From NCBI GenBank assembly GCA_022820995.1, contig JAJEEM010000008.1:31008-95007 (forward strand): DNA of 64,000 bases. Direction: 5' to 3'. The DNA is from Gemmatimonadota bacterium (lineage in GTDB: Bacteria > Gemmatimonadota > Gemmatimonadetes > Palauibacterales > Palauibacteraceae). The notes under the pieces are model-generated. The model searched no databases. It was not told the origin of the DNA and saw nothing but the letters and a program-made list of their open reading frames with translations. The position numbers and the translations under genes are program-made. Shown in pieces: positions 18,173 to 27,153 of the stretch. Each line of letters starts with the position of its first letter. The stretch's first letter is position 1.

Positions 18173-18176
<4 letters not shown>
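15687..18176 (-). CDS. pgpH: 7TM-HD phosphodiesterase (cyclic di-AMP, PgpH/YqfF type)
   Basis: An 829-residue membrane protein. A first membrane helix (residues 36-50) is followed by a long extracytoplasmic 7TMR-HDED domain (about 55-310), seven transmembrane helices (about 330-530), and a cytoplasmic HD domain with YAHSINVANLVEAA, YYHDIGKLERPQYF and REHHGTQLIRYF, the metal-binding residues of this family. Characterised members hydrolyse the second messenger cyclic di-AMP. The last 80 residues are an acidic Ala/Glu/Pro-rich tail not usual in the family. It starts with a TTG that overlaps the phoH stop (TTGA), with GGGAG 8 nt upstream. Confidence 0.92.
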
Positions 18177-19140
<964 letters not shown>

Positions 19141-19144
<4 letters not shown>

Positions 19145-20922
19145 GTTCCGCTCCTTCCGGTCCCTCCCGTCACCGAGATCCCGAGCTCCTCGAGTTCCGC
19201 CGGGGTCACGGACGATGGCGAGCGCTCGAGCAGGCCCCGGGCCGCGGCGGTCTTCGGGAACGCGATGACGTCGCGGATCGACGCGCAGCCGACCATCTCG
19301 GCCACCACGCGGTCCATGCCGACCGCGAACCCTCCGTGCGGCGGGACGCCGTAGCGGAACGCCTCGAGCAGGAAGCCGAAGCGCGCCTCGACCTCCTCGG
19401 GCGTGAGCCCCGTCGCCTCGAGGATGACGCGCTGAACCTCGGGGAGGTGACAGCGGATGCTGCCACTGGCGAACTCGATCCCGTTGTAGACGATGTCGTA
19501 CGCGACCGCGTTCACGGAGAGCGGATCTTCGCGCAGACGCTCGGGGTCGGGGTCCGCCGGCATCGTGAAGGCGTGCTGGGCCGGCACGGGGAGGCCGGTG
19601 TCGGGATCCGCGTGGTAGAGGGGAAACTCCGTGATCCAGAGCCACGCTTCCCCGTCCTCGTCCACGGCGCCGAGTTCCCGGGCCGCCGCGCGCCGCAGCC
19701 GGTCGAGGGCCGGCGAACTCTCCGCGTCGAGGCCGGCGACGAAGAAGACGAGATCGCCCTCCCCCACCCCGAACTCCGCTTCGAGCATGCCCGCGACCTC
19801 CTCGCCGACGACCTTCGCGGGCGGACCGGACCAGCCGTCCGCGGTGCGCTTCAGCCACAGGGCGCCCTTCGCGCCGGCCTCCTGCGCGAGCTTGTCGTAG
19901 CGGGCGATCCGCGATCGCGAGAGCGCCGCGCCGCCCGGCAGGACGAGCCCCCGGACGCGTCCGCCGGCGCGCGCGGCGCCGTCGAAGATGCCGAAGCCGA
20001 TGCCGGTGAGCGCGTCCGTGAAGTCCCGGATCTCCCACGGGATGCGGAGGTCCGGCTTGTCCGTGCCGTAGCGCTCCATCGCCTCGGCGTGGGGCAGGCG
20101 CCTGAAGGGCACGGAGAGGTCCCGCTCGAGCCCGTCCCGCCAGATGCGCGCGAACATCTTCTCCGCGGCGCGGAAGACATCGTCCTGCTCGACGAACGCC
20201 ATCTCCACGTCGATCTGCGTGAACTCGGGCTGGCGGTCCGCCCGCAGGTCCTCGTCCCGGAGACACTTCGCGATCTGGAAGTACCGGTCGAAGCCGCCGC
20301 ACATCAGGAGCTGCTTGTAGAGCTGGGGCGACTGCGGAAGAGCGAAGAATTGGCCCTGGTGCACCCGGCTGGGGACGAGATAGTCCCGCGCCCCCTCCGG
20401 CGTCTGCCGCGTGAGGAGCGGAGTCTCGATCTCGACGAATCCCTGTTCGGTGAGCGAGGCGCGCACCGCGTTCGTCGCCACGTGCCGGAGCCTCAGGTTG
20501 CGCTGCATCCCGGGGCGGCGCAGGTCGAGGATCCGGTGGCGGAGGCGAAGCTCCTCCGAAGGCAGCTCTTCGTCCGGAGGCTGATAGACGAGGATCGGGA
20601 GCGGGTCGGAGACGGAGACCCGCCGCAGACTCGACACGCGGACCTCGATCTCGCCCGTGAGCATGTCCGGGTTGGGCTCGGGCCGAAGCGCGACGACGCC
20701 CGTCGCCTGCACGACATCCTCGGGGTTCAGTTCCGCCACGAGCTCGAGGCCGGCGGCGTCCGACCACTCCGGACCGAAGGACAACTGGAGCAGCCCGGTC
20801 CGGTCGCGCAGGTCGACGAAGAAGAGTCCTCCGAGGTCGCGGCGGCGGTGTACCCACCCGATGACGCGGACTTCGCGTCCGGACCACGAGGCCTCGACCT
20901 GCCCGCAGCCGGCGTCGCGCAA
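19141..20922 (-). CDS. aspS: Aspartyl-tRNA synthetase, bacterial type
   Basis: A class II aminoacyl-tRNA synthetase charging tRNA(Asp) (or tRNA(Asp/Asn) if non-discriminating). The N-terminal OB fold has IGWVHRRRDLGGLFFVDLRD; motif 2 is around CLRDEDLRADRQPEFTQIDV; the bacterial GAD insertion lies in the middle; motif 3 is GFAVGMDRVVAEM. The frame is open up to a GTG at 21108 inside the divergent rlmN gene, but its first 62 residues look non-coding. The TTG at 20922 gives 593 residues, close to the usual 590, so I prefer it. The stop overlaps phoH (GTGA). Confidence 0.93.
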
Positions 20923-21002
20923 GGCGGTCTCGAGGGAGGCCGGCTCACGCCGTTCGGTCGGTAGCGATAGTTTGGTCAGGAGAACTCGCGGCGTAAGGGA
21001 AT

Positions 21003-21035
21003 CGGCTCGGAATCGGTTCTGAACCGGTTCTGAGA
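21003..21035. repeat. Three phased 11-bp repeats in the aspS/rlmN divergent region
   Basis: Units CGGCTCGGAAT (21003-21013), CGGTTCTGAAC (21014-21024) and CGGTTCTGAGA (21025-21035) lie head to tail at about one helical turn. The middle unit forms most of an inverted repeat GGTTC-T-GAACC. Location between two divergent genes suggests protein binding. Confidence 0.5.
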
Positions 21036-21092
21036 AGTGCGGAACGCCGTGGAAGATAGCCGATTTTCGGCAGCGCCAGCAAGAAGCGGGGG

Positions 21093-22163
21093 ATGACGGA
21101 AAGCACACGAGCGGAACTGCTCGCGGAGTCGGGAGACGGCGGGCGGGAGCGGCTGGCGGCGTTCTTCGCCGCGCGCGGAGAGCCGGCGTACCGGGCGCGG
21201 CAGGTCGAGAAGTGGGTCTGGGAGCGGGGCGCGCGTGCCTTCGACGAGATGACGAACCTCCCCGCCGGCCTCCGGGAAGCGCTGGACGCGGCCTTTTCCC
21301 TCACCCCGATCGAAGCGGACTACGTCGCCCGCTCGAAGGACGGGACCGTGAAGCACCTGTGGCGGCTCGAGGACGGTGAGCGGGTCGAGTCCGTGCTCAT
21401 CCCGACGCGCGACCGCCTCACCCTCTGTCTGTCGTCGCAGGCGGGCTGCGCGCTCGCGTGCCGCTTCTGCGCCACCGGCGACTTCGGATTCCGGCGCCAG
21501 TTGCGGGCGGCGGAGATCGTGGCGCAGTACCGCGACTCCCTGCGCGTCGCGCGCGAGGAGATGGGGCGGCCGGCGTCCGGTCCGATCTCCAACGTCGTGT
21601 ACATGGGGATGGGAGAACCGCTGGCGAACCTCGACGGGGTCATCGGATCGCTCGCGTCCCTGCACGGAGGGTTCGGCCTCGGGGCGCGCCGCATCACCGT
21701 GTCGACGGTGGGACTCATCCCCGGGATCCTGGAACTCGCCCGGCGGCCTGAGCCGTTCGAACTCGCCGTCTCGCTGCACGCGCCGTCCCACGAACTGCGG
21801 CTGGAACTCATGCCGATCGAGAAGCGCTACCCGCTGCCGGATCTGTTCGACGCCCTTCGCACGTATCAGAACTACAAGAACCGGCGCATCAGCTTCGAGT
21901 ACACGCTCATCCGGGGGGTGAACGACGACCCGGCGCTGGCGGAGTCGCTGGCGAGGCTCGCGCGGGGGCTCATCTGCTTCGTGAATCTCATCCCCTTCAA
22001 CCCGATCCCCTCACGTCCGGAGTGGGGCCCGAGTTCGGCCGAGGGGATCGCGCGTTTTTCGGAAGCGCTCGCCGCGCGAGGGGTGGGCAATGCGGTGAGA
22101 AGGCCGCGGGGACGGGACATCGCCGCCGCGTGCGGACAACTGCGCCTGTCGCGGGAAAGCTAG
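21093..22163 (+). CDS. rlmN: 23S rRNA (A2503)/tRNA (A37) C2-methyltransferase, radical SAM
   Basis: A 356-residue dual-specificity RNA methyltransferase. The radical-SAM iron-sulphur motif is CALACRFC (Cys-X3-Cys-X2-Cys), followed by YMGMGEPLANLDGV. The second conserved cysteine used for methyl transfer is near the C-terminus in GRDIAAACGQL, and the first is in the loop before the radical SAM core region. Length and order match RlmN. ATG at 21093 with a purine-rich ribosome site (aagcggggg). It is divergent from aspS across a short region carrying the phased repeats at 21003-21035, and convergent with the LytR_C gene. Confidence 0.95.
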   Translation: MTESTRAELLAESGDGGRERLAAFFAARGEPAYRARQVEKWVWERGARAFDEMTNLPAGLREALDAAFSLTPIEADYVARSKDGTVKHLWRLEDGERVESVLIPTRDRLTLCLSSQAGCALACRFCATGDFGFRRQLRAAEIVAQYRDSLRVAREEMGRPASGPISNVVYMGMGEPLANLDGVIGSLASLHGGFGLGARRITVSTVGLIPGILELARRPEPFELAVSLHAPSHELRLELMPIEKRYPLPDLFDALRTYQNYKNRRISFEYTLIRGVNDDPALAESLARLARGLICFVNLIPFNPIPSRPEWGPSSAEGIARFSEALAARGVGNAVRRPRGRDIAAACGQLRLSRES

Positions 22164-22177
22164 TGCCGGGTCCTGAC

Positions 22178-22190
22178 AGCCGCGGCGGCT
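22178..22190. terminator. Small hairpin between convergent rlmN and LytR_C genes
   Basis: AGCCGC and GCGGCT pair around one G. The site lies in the 25-bp gap between convergent stops and touches the second stop. No U-run is present; terminator function is only plausible. Confidence 0.3.
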
Positions 22191-22830
22191 AGTCCTTTCC
22201 GAGATTGCCGAGCAGGCCGGCCCAGTCGCTCCCCACCACCACGCTCGCATCGAGGAAGAGTTCGGGATCGATGGCGACGGCCAGCGAGTCCGCGCTCAGT
22301 TCGCGGGCGACGGCGAGCGCGGCGCCGAGGCGGCCCGATCGATCCAGCACGTGCGTGATCTCGTGGTCGAAGTGGTCGGCGTTCCCGGTCGCGACGACAT
22401 CGAAACCGAGGAGCCGGAGCCGGTCGGCGAACTGGCGCGCGAGCCCGCGCTCTCCGGCCCCGTTGAGGACTTCGACCTTGATCCGGTTCGTCAGGTTCTC
22501 CCCGCCGGGAATCGTCGCGGAACCCGTCGCCGCGGCACCGCCCTCCGCCGCGCCCTCGGACACGGTCTCCGCGGTCGCGGCCGGTACGGATCCGGCCAGA
22601 ATCGCGAGTCGCACGACCTTCCATTCCTCCCAGAAGAGACCGATGAAGGCGCCGGCGCCGATGAGAACCGCCGTCGTGATCAGTCCCCGGAATGCGGAAG
22701 CCACTCGTCGGAAGGAGCCCCGCCGCCTGCGATAGGGGGCGCGACCCTCGGGACTTCGTCGCGTCTCCCGCCTGGACCGTCGTCTGGACCTCGAAAGCAC
22801 TTTGTCGCCTCCCGTCGTCCTCCCATCCAC
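22189..22830 (-). CDS. Membrane-anchored LytR_C-domain protein
   Basis: A 213-residue protein: a basic cytoplasmic N-terminus (about residues 1-45, many Arg), one transmembrane helix (LITTAVLIGAGAFIGLFW), a low-complexity Ala/Gly/Glu linker, and a C-terminal LytR/CpsA/Psr C domain beginning IKVEVLNGAGERGLARQFAD. LytR_C domains are found next to, or apart from, cell-wall polymer ligases; here the catalytic LCP domain is absent. It follows yqeK on the same strand, an order (yqeK then a LytR-type gene) common in many bacteria near nadD and rsfS. Precise role unknown. Confidence 0.82.
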   Translation of the reverse strand: MDGRTTGGDKVLSRSRRRSRRETRRSPEGRAPYRRRRGSFRRVASAFRGLITTAVLIGAGAFIGLFWEEWKVVRLAILAGSVPAATAETVSEGAAEGGAAATGSATIPGGENLTNRIKVEVLNGAGERGLARQFADRLRLLGFDVVATGNADHFDHEITHVLDRSGRLGAALAVARELSADSLAVAIDPELFLDASVVVGSDWAGLLGNLGKD

Positions 22831-22897
22831 CCGTCGACCGCGCCCGGCCGCCTCCCTGCCTCACACCTCCCCCGGCTGCATATCCTCCGCAATCTAA

Positions 22898-23434
22898 TCA
22901 ACCGTTTCGCGATTTGCGAAAAACCGGCGCGGTGATCACCTCCCAGAACCCGGCGGTCGCGGGGGAAAGGGGGATGAAACCATCGATGAGGATGCCGATC
23001 TTCGCGGTCGCGACGTCGACGAGGACGGCGTGCCAGTCGCCGGGCAGACGGCTCCGCAGGTCGGCACGCTCCTGGCCCAGGGCGAGGCGGCCCGGCTCCA
23101 GGAAGTCGGCCATGTAGAGGGCCTGTCCCAGGGCGTCGAGATCCCGGTGTCCGGTGGTGTGAAAGGCGATGGCTCGCAGGAGCGGCTCGTCATCGACCCC
23201 GGCCGCGCGCAGCCGGTTCGCGCAGGCCGGACCGTGGAGGAGCGGGTCGGGCCATGCTTCCGCCCCGTCGACGAGGGGACGCAGGGCGTCCAGGGCTTCT
23301 TCCTTGAGCGCGTCGTGCAGGAGGCCCGTTGCGCGCCAGCGGATCCGCGTCCTCTCGTCGTGCCCGAGGGCGGCCGCCCACTCCCCCATCAACGTGCCGA
23401 CCCGCCTGGCGTGGCTGATGCGTGCAGGGCTCAT
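22898..23434 (-). CDS. yqeK: HD-domain phosphohydrolase, YqeK-like
   Basis: A 178-residue HD hydrolase. The N-terminal ARISHARRVGTLMGEWA provides the first His, GLLHDALKEE the HD pair, and AIAFHTTGHRDLDALGQALYMADFLEPGR the later His/Asp residues, in the order seen in YqeK, which in other bacteria hydrolyses symmetric dinucleoside polyphosphates (Ap4A). The start is set at 23434 because the longer frame runs into the divergent NFACT gene and reads as non-coding there. It is upstream of the LytR_C gene, the usual neighbour. Substrate inferred from the family. Confidence 0.85.
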   Translation of the reverse strand: MSPARISHARRVGTLMGEWAAALGHDERTRIRWRATGLLHDALKEEALDALRPLVDGAEAWPDPLLHGPACANRLRAAGVDDEPLLRAIAFHTTGHRDLDALGQALYMADFLEPGRLALGQERADLRSRLPGDWHAVLVDVATAKIGILIDGFIPLSPATAGFWEVITAPVFRKSRNG

Positions 23435-23561
23435 GACGGCCCAGTCGGGGGGGCGTTGCCCGGTGCCGGCCGCGTGGATGATCGGGTGAAGCTGGTCCAC
23501 GTGAGGTTCGTCTCGGTCGCGGAGTTTGTCGGGATCGCGCGGGGCCCCGAATATAGTCGCA

Positions 23562-25337
23562 ATGGGCATTCGATACGACTCCCTCCTCGCCCGGGCCCTC
23601 GCCCGCGAGATCATCGACCGCTGGCGGGGCGTCCGCATCGCCGGGCTCCGCATGGCATCGGGGCGGCGCGCCGTGGAACTCGCCTTCGAGGACGGGTCCC
23701 GGCTCGTCGCGATGCTGCACCCGCTGCACGGGCACGTCCTGGAACTCGGCGCCGAAGCGCCGGCGTCGGGGGTGGAGGGGAAGGCGCTGCGGACCGGGCG
23801 GCTGTCGCTCGTGGACGCGCGGGCGCCGGCGGACGAGCGCGCCCTGCTCCTGACGCTCGGGGACCGGGCCGGGCGTCCGTGGGAGATGCTGGCGATCGAA
23901 CTCCAGTCCCGCCGCTGGAACGCCGTGCACTGCCGCCGGCCGGAGCCCGGGGCCGGCCCCGGCTCCGTCCCCGAGTGGCGAATCGAGGCGGCGCTGCTCG
24001 CGCGGGATGCGGGCGACCGCTCGCTGCGTCGCGGGGCGTCCTACGCGCCGCCTTCGTCCGGGCGGCGAGCCGTTGCCGCTCCGCCATCGGAGGCGGAATG
24101 GGCCGCCGTGCCGGCCGGAGACGAGGCGGACCGCCGACAGGCCGTGCTGCGGACGTGGGCGTGGACGAGCGCGCTCAACGTCGACTGGATCCTGGCCGGA
24201 TCCGACCCGGCGGAGGCGTACGCGCGGTACCTGGCGCTCCACGCGCTCGCGGCGGCGCCTTCGCGCGGCCCGGCCGCGTCCGATGCGCCGGGCACGCCGC
24301 CCCGGCCGGCCTTCGTGCTCGACCGCCCGTGGGGCCCCCAGCCCTACCCGCACCCCGTCGGGGCCGGCAGCGGGCCCGCCGCCGGACTGCTGACCGCGGC
24401 CGCGCAACTGCTCGCCCCCGGCGGCGGCCCCGCCCCCGCCCTGCAGGCCCTCCCCGGGGCCGCCACCGACGACGACGACGGAGACGAAGCCGCGCAGATC
24501 CGGAAGCGCCTCCGCGCCCGCCGGAAGCGGCACCGGCGCCGGGCCGCCGCGCTCGAAAGGCAGCTCGCCGCGGCCGGTCCGCCGGACGAACCCCGCCTCC
24601 TCGGCCAGATCCTCCTCGCCCGCAAGGACGAGGTTCCGAAGGGCGCTTCCGCCGTGACGCTGCCGGACTTCGACGGCGCTCCGCGCGAGATCGCGCTCGA
24701 CCCCGCCCGTGACGCGGTCGCCAACGCGGAGGCCTTCTTCGACGAGGCCCGGCGCCGGGAGCGCGCTCTGGAGCGGCTGCCCGGCGCAGTCGCGACGGCC
24801 CGGGAGCGCGCGGCCGAGTTCGACGCTCACCTCGAGCGGCTCGCCGAGTCCGGTCCGTCGGACGCCCTGTGGTCCGCCGCCGGCGGGAAGCCGGTGCACA
24901 CCCGCGCGGGCGGGTCACGGGCGGGCGGCCCGGAACTCCGGGTGCCCTACACGCGGCTCCGTTCCTCGGGCGGGCTGGAGATCCGGGTCGGGCGCGGCGC
25001 CCGCGACAACGACGACCTCACCTTCCGCCACTCCGCACCGGACGACATCTGGCTGCACGCCTCTCAGGCCTCGGGCGCGCACGTCATCCTGCGCTGGGGG
25101 CGAAGGAACGAGAATCCGCCGAACCGCGACCTGCTCGAGGCCGCGATCGCGGCGGCGGTCCACAGCGGCGCGCGCCACAACCGCACGGCCCCGGTCGTCT
25201 GGACCCGCCGCAAGTACGTCCGCAAACCGCGAAAATCTCCGCCGGGCACGGTGACCCCGGACCGCGTGCAAACGGTCTTCGTCGAACCGGACTCGGACCT
25301 CGTGAAGGCGATGGCCCGGCGCACGGAGGACGCATGA
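23562..25337 (+). CDS. NFACT-family protein (RqcH/Rqc2-like), divergent
   Basis: A 591-residue protein. The N-terminus (IRYDSLLARALAREI, then strands like RAVELAFEDGSRLVAML) resembles an NFACT-N domain; the middle has charged coiled-coil segments (IRKRLRARRKRHRRRAAALE, RRRERALERLPG); residues about 475-590 are an NFACT-R domain with DNDDLTFRHSAPDDIWLHAS and the closing RKYVRKPRKSPPGTV. In Bacillus RqcH binds stalled 50S subunits and adds alanine tails. A Pro/Ala/Gly-rich insertion (about 225-300) is unusual, and I cannot confirm the catalytic Asp-Arg pair of RqcH, so activity is uncertain. The ATG at 23562 lies 5 nt after a TATAGT box. It overlaps the next gene by ATGA. Confidence 0.85.
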   Translation: MGIRYDSLLARALAREIIDRWRGVRIAGLRMASGRRAVELAFEDGSRLVAMLHPLHGHVLELGAEAPASGVEGKALRTGRLSLVDARAPADERALLLTLGDRAGRPWEMLAIELQSRRWNAVHCRRPEPGAGPGSVPEWRIEAALLARDAGDRSLRRGASYAPPSSGRRAVAAPPSEAEWAAVPAGDEADRRQAVLRTWAWTSALNVDWILAGSDPAEAYARYLALHALAAAPSRGPAASDAPGTPPRPAFVLDRPWGPQPYPHPVGAGSGPAAGLLTAAAQLLAPGGGPAPALQALPGAATDDDDGDEAAQIRKRLRARRKRHRRRAAALERQLAAAGPPDEPRLLGQILLARKDEVPKGASAVTLPDFDGAPREIALDPARDAVANAEAFFDEARRRERALERLPGAVATARERAAEFDAHLERLAESGPSDALWSAAGGKPVHTRAGGSRAGGPELRVPYTRLRSSGGLEIRVGRGARDNDDLTFRHSAPDDIWLHASQASGAHVILRWGRRNENPPNRDLLEAAIAAAVHSGARHNRTAPVVWTRRKYVRKPRKSPPGTVTPDRVQTVFVEPDSDLVKAMARRTEDA

Positions 25338-26326
25338 ACGCATCGGCCGACGTTCCCGCGGGAACGTCTCGCGGTCCGGACCCGAGGCTCGACCGCGCGC
25401 GCGGCTGCCTCATCGGCCTGATCGCCGGCGACTCGCTCGGGAGTCTCGTCGAATTCCAGTTCCCCGAGGACATCCGCCGCCTCCATCCCGACGGGGTCCG
25501 CGATCTCCGCGACGGGGGCACGTTCAACACGCTCGCCGGGCAGCCGACCGATGACTCCGAGATGGCCCTCGCGCTGGCCCGCACGCTGATCGCTCGCGGC
25601 ACCTACGACCCGGAGGCGGCAAACCGCGCCTACCGCGAGTGGCTCGACTCGGATCCGTTCGACTGCGGCCTGACGATCCGCGACGGCCTGCTCGGAAATC
25701 CGCGCCGCGAGAGCCAGGCCAACGGGGCGCTCATGCGCATCGCTCCGCTGGGCATCTTCGGCTCCCGCCATCCACTCGGCACCGTCGCGCGCTGGGCGCG
25801 GGAAGACGCCGGCCTCACGCACCCGAATCGCGTCTGTCTCGACGCGAACGCCCTCTTCGCGATGGCGCTCGCCCACGCGATCGACAGCGGTCCGACGCCG
25901 CGCGACCTGTACGAACGGATCGTGACGTGGGCGAACGGGGGGGAGATCTGCCCGGAGGTGCGGGCGTGCGTCTCGGAAGCCGCCGTCGGGCCACCGGAAG
26001 ACTGCATGACGCACATGGGCTGGGTCCTGATCGCGCTCCGCAACGCGCTGTGGCAGCTGCGGCACGCCTCATCGCTCGAAGAGGGCGTGATCGACAGCGT
26101 CATGAGGGGCGGCGATACCGACACGAACGCCGCGATCTGCGGAGCGCTCCTGGGCGCCGTCCACGGGCTGGGGGCCGTACCCGCGCGCTGGACCGCGGCG
26201 GTCCTCCGTTGCCGCCCCGAGGCGGGCCGACCCGGCGTCAAGCGACCGCGTCCGAAGGCCTACTGGCCGATCGACGCCCTCGATCTCGCAATCCACCTCG
26301 CGCGCCCAACACCGCCAGCGACCTGA
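25334..26326 (+). CDS. ADP-ribosylglycohydrolase (DraG family)
   Basis: A 330-residue ADP-ribosyl hydrolase. Metal-binding motifs of the DraG/ARH fold are present: GDSLGSLVEF near the N-terminus, PTDDSEMALALA (first Asp/Thr cluster) and GGDTDTNAAICGALLGA (second cluster) near the C-terminus. Such enzymes remove ADP-ribose from proteins or small molecules. The ATG overlaps the TGA of the NFACT gene (ATGA), so the two are cotranslated. The 18-bp palindrome found upstream of the acyl-CoA mutase gene occurs again inside its first codons (25350-25367). It is convergent with the ion-channel gene. Confidence 0.93.
   Translation: MNASADVPAGTSRGPDPRLDRARGCLIGLIAGDSLGSLVEFQFPEDIRRLHPDGVRDLRDGGTFNTLAGQPTDDSEMALALARTLIARGTYDPEAANRAYREWLDSDPFDCGLTIRDGLLGNPRRESQANGALMRIAPLGIFGSRHPLGTVARWAREDAGLTHPNRVCLDANALFAMALAHAIDSGPTPRDLYERIVTWANGGEICPEVRACVSEAAVGPPEDCMTHMGWVLIALRNALWQLRHASSLEEGVIDSVMRGGDTDTNAAICGALLGAVHGLGAVPARWTAAVLRCRPEAGRPGVKRPRPKAYWPIDALDLAIHLARPTPPAT
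25350..25367. promoter_or_regulatory. Second copy of the 18-bp perfect palindrome
   Basis: Identical to 12662-12679, including the G just before it. Here it falls in codons 6-11 of the ADP-ribosylglycohydrolase gene, where it could form a strong mRNA hairpin near the start codon or bind a regulator. Confidence 0.4.
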
Positions 26327-26349
26327 AGCCGCGGCGCGCGGGGGTCGTG

Positions 26350-27078
26350 TCAGCGGGCCTCCAGGAGCGCTCGGATCGCGGCCACTTCCTCGCGGATCGC
26401 GTTCAATTGGCGATCCTTCGCGTCTTCCCGTGGCCGGATCACCCAGGATACCAGCGTGGCCGTCAGCGTCCCGACAAGCGCCGCGCCGACCGTCATCAGG
26501 GCGAGGCCGATGGCGCGCCCCGCGGCCGTGACCGGGAACGGATCGCCCTGCTGGCCTGTCATGACCGTGAAGAAGGACCACCACAGCGCGGCCGGGCCGG
26601 AGCCGATCCCGCCCCCCGCCGCCCGCTCGAGATAGAGGACGGCGATACTCGCGCCCACGACCGTCAGGATCGCGACGGACACGGCGACGAGCGCCGTGGT
26701 CTGTGCCCGCCGGCCCATCCAGAACGAGCCGACGACCCTCGCGGCGCGCGCGGCGCGGAGGAACCTCAGAATCCGCAGGACGCGGCCGATTCGGAATGCG
26801 CGGAGTTCCGTGATCGCGGGCAGGCTGGAGAGGAGATCGATCCAGCCCCAGGTGAGCATGTAGCGCTTGCGGTCCTTGGCACGCGCGAGGGAGAGGAGGA
26901 AGTCCGCGAAGAAGACGACGCAGAAGGCCGTGTCCGCGTAGAAGAGAATGCGCAGGATCTCGGGATCCAGCGGCAACGCGAGTTCCACGACGAGAGCCAC
27001 GAGCACGAGCACGCAGCAGACCAGCATGAAGATCTGGTACGGTGACGCGGTCGGAGGTTGTCGATCTGCTTCCGTCAT
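26350..27078 (-). CDS. Voltage-gated ion channel (Kv-like) with altered selectivity filter
   Basis: A 242-residue six-helix channel subunit. S1-S3 occupy about 15-85, S4 is the arginine ladder RAFRIGRVLRILRFLRAARA (about 93-112), S5 about 130-150, the pore loop about 162-178, and S6 about 185-212, followed by a short coiled-coil tail (LNAIREEVAAIRALLEAR). The pore reads ALWWSFFTVMTGQQGD instead of the TVGYGD potassium filter, so ion selectivity may differ or be lost. It lies downstream of the acyl-CoA oxidase gene on the same strand, across a short repeat region. Channel fold is clear; the ion is not. Confidence 0.85.
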   Translation of the reverse strand: MTEADRQPPTASPYQIFMLVCCVLVLVALVVELALPLDPEILRILFYADTAFCVVFFADFLLSLARAKDRKRYMLTWGWIDLLSSLPAITELRAFRIGRVLRILRFLRAARAARVVGSFWMGRRAQTTALVAVSVAILTVVGASIAVLYLERAAGGGIGSGPAALWWSFFTVMTGQQGDPFPVTAAGRAIGLALMTVGAALVGTLTATLVSWVIRPREDAKDRQLNAIREEVAAIRALLEAR

Positions 27079-27113
27079 GCTTCCTCCCGGGAGTGAGGGT
27101 TCGAAGTTGCGGT

Positions 27114-27149
27114 GCGAGCCGCCGCGCGAGCCGCCGCGCGAGCCGCCGC
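27114..27149. repeat. Three perfect 12-bp tandem repeats
   Basis: GCGAGCCGCCGC is repeated exactly at 27114-27125, 27126-27137 and 27138-27149, in the 75-bp gap between the oxidase stop and the channel start codon. It resembles a small variable-number repeat. Confidence 0.75.
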
Positions 27150-27153
27150 GGCG

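Noticed and set aside
20923..21108. N-terminal 62-residue extension of aspS from the GTG at 21108
   Set aside because: Overlaps the divergent rlmN start and the repeat region, looks non-coding, and makes the enzyme longer than the family.
27114..27149. CRISPR-like array
   Set aside because: Units of 12 bp are contiguous with no spacers, and no cas genes are in the window.
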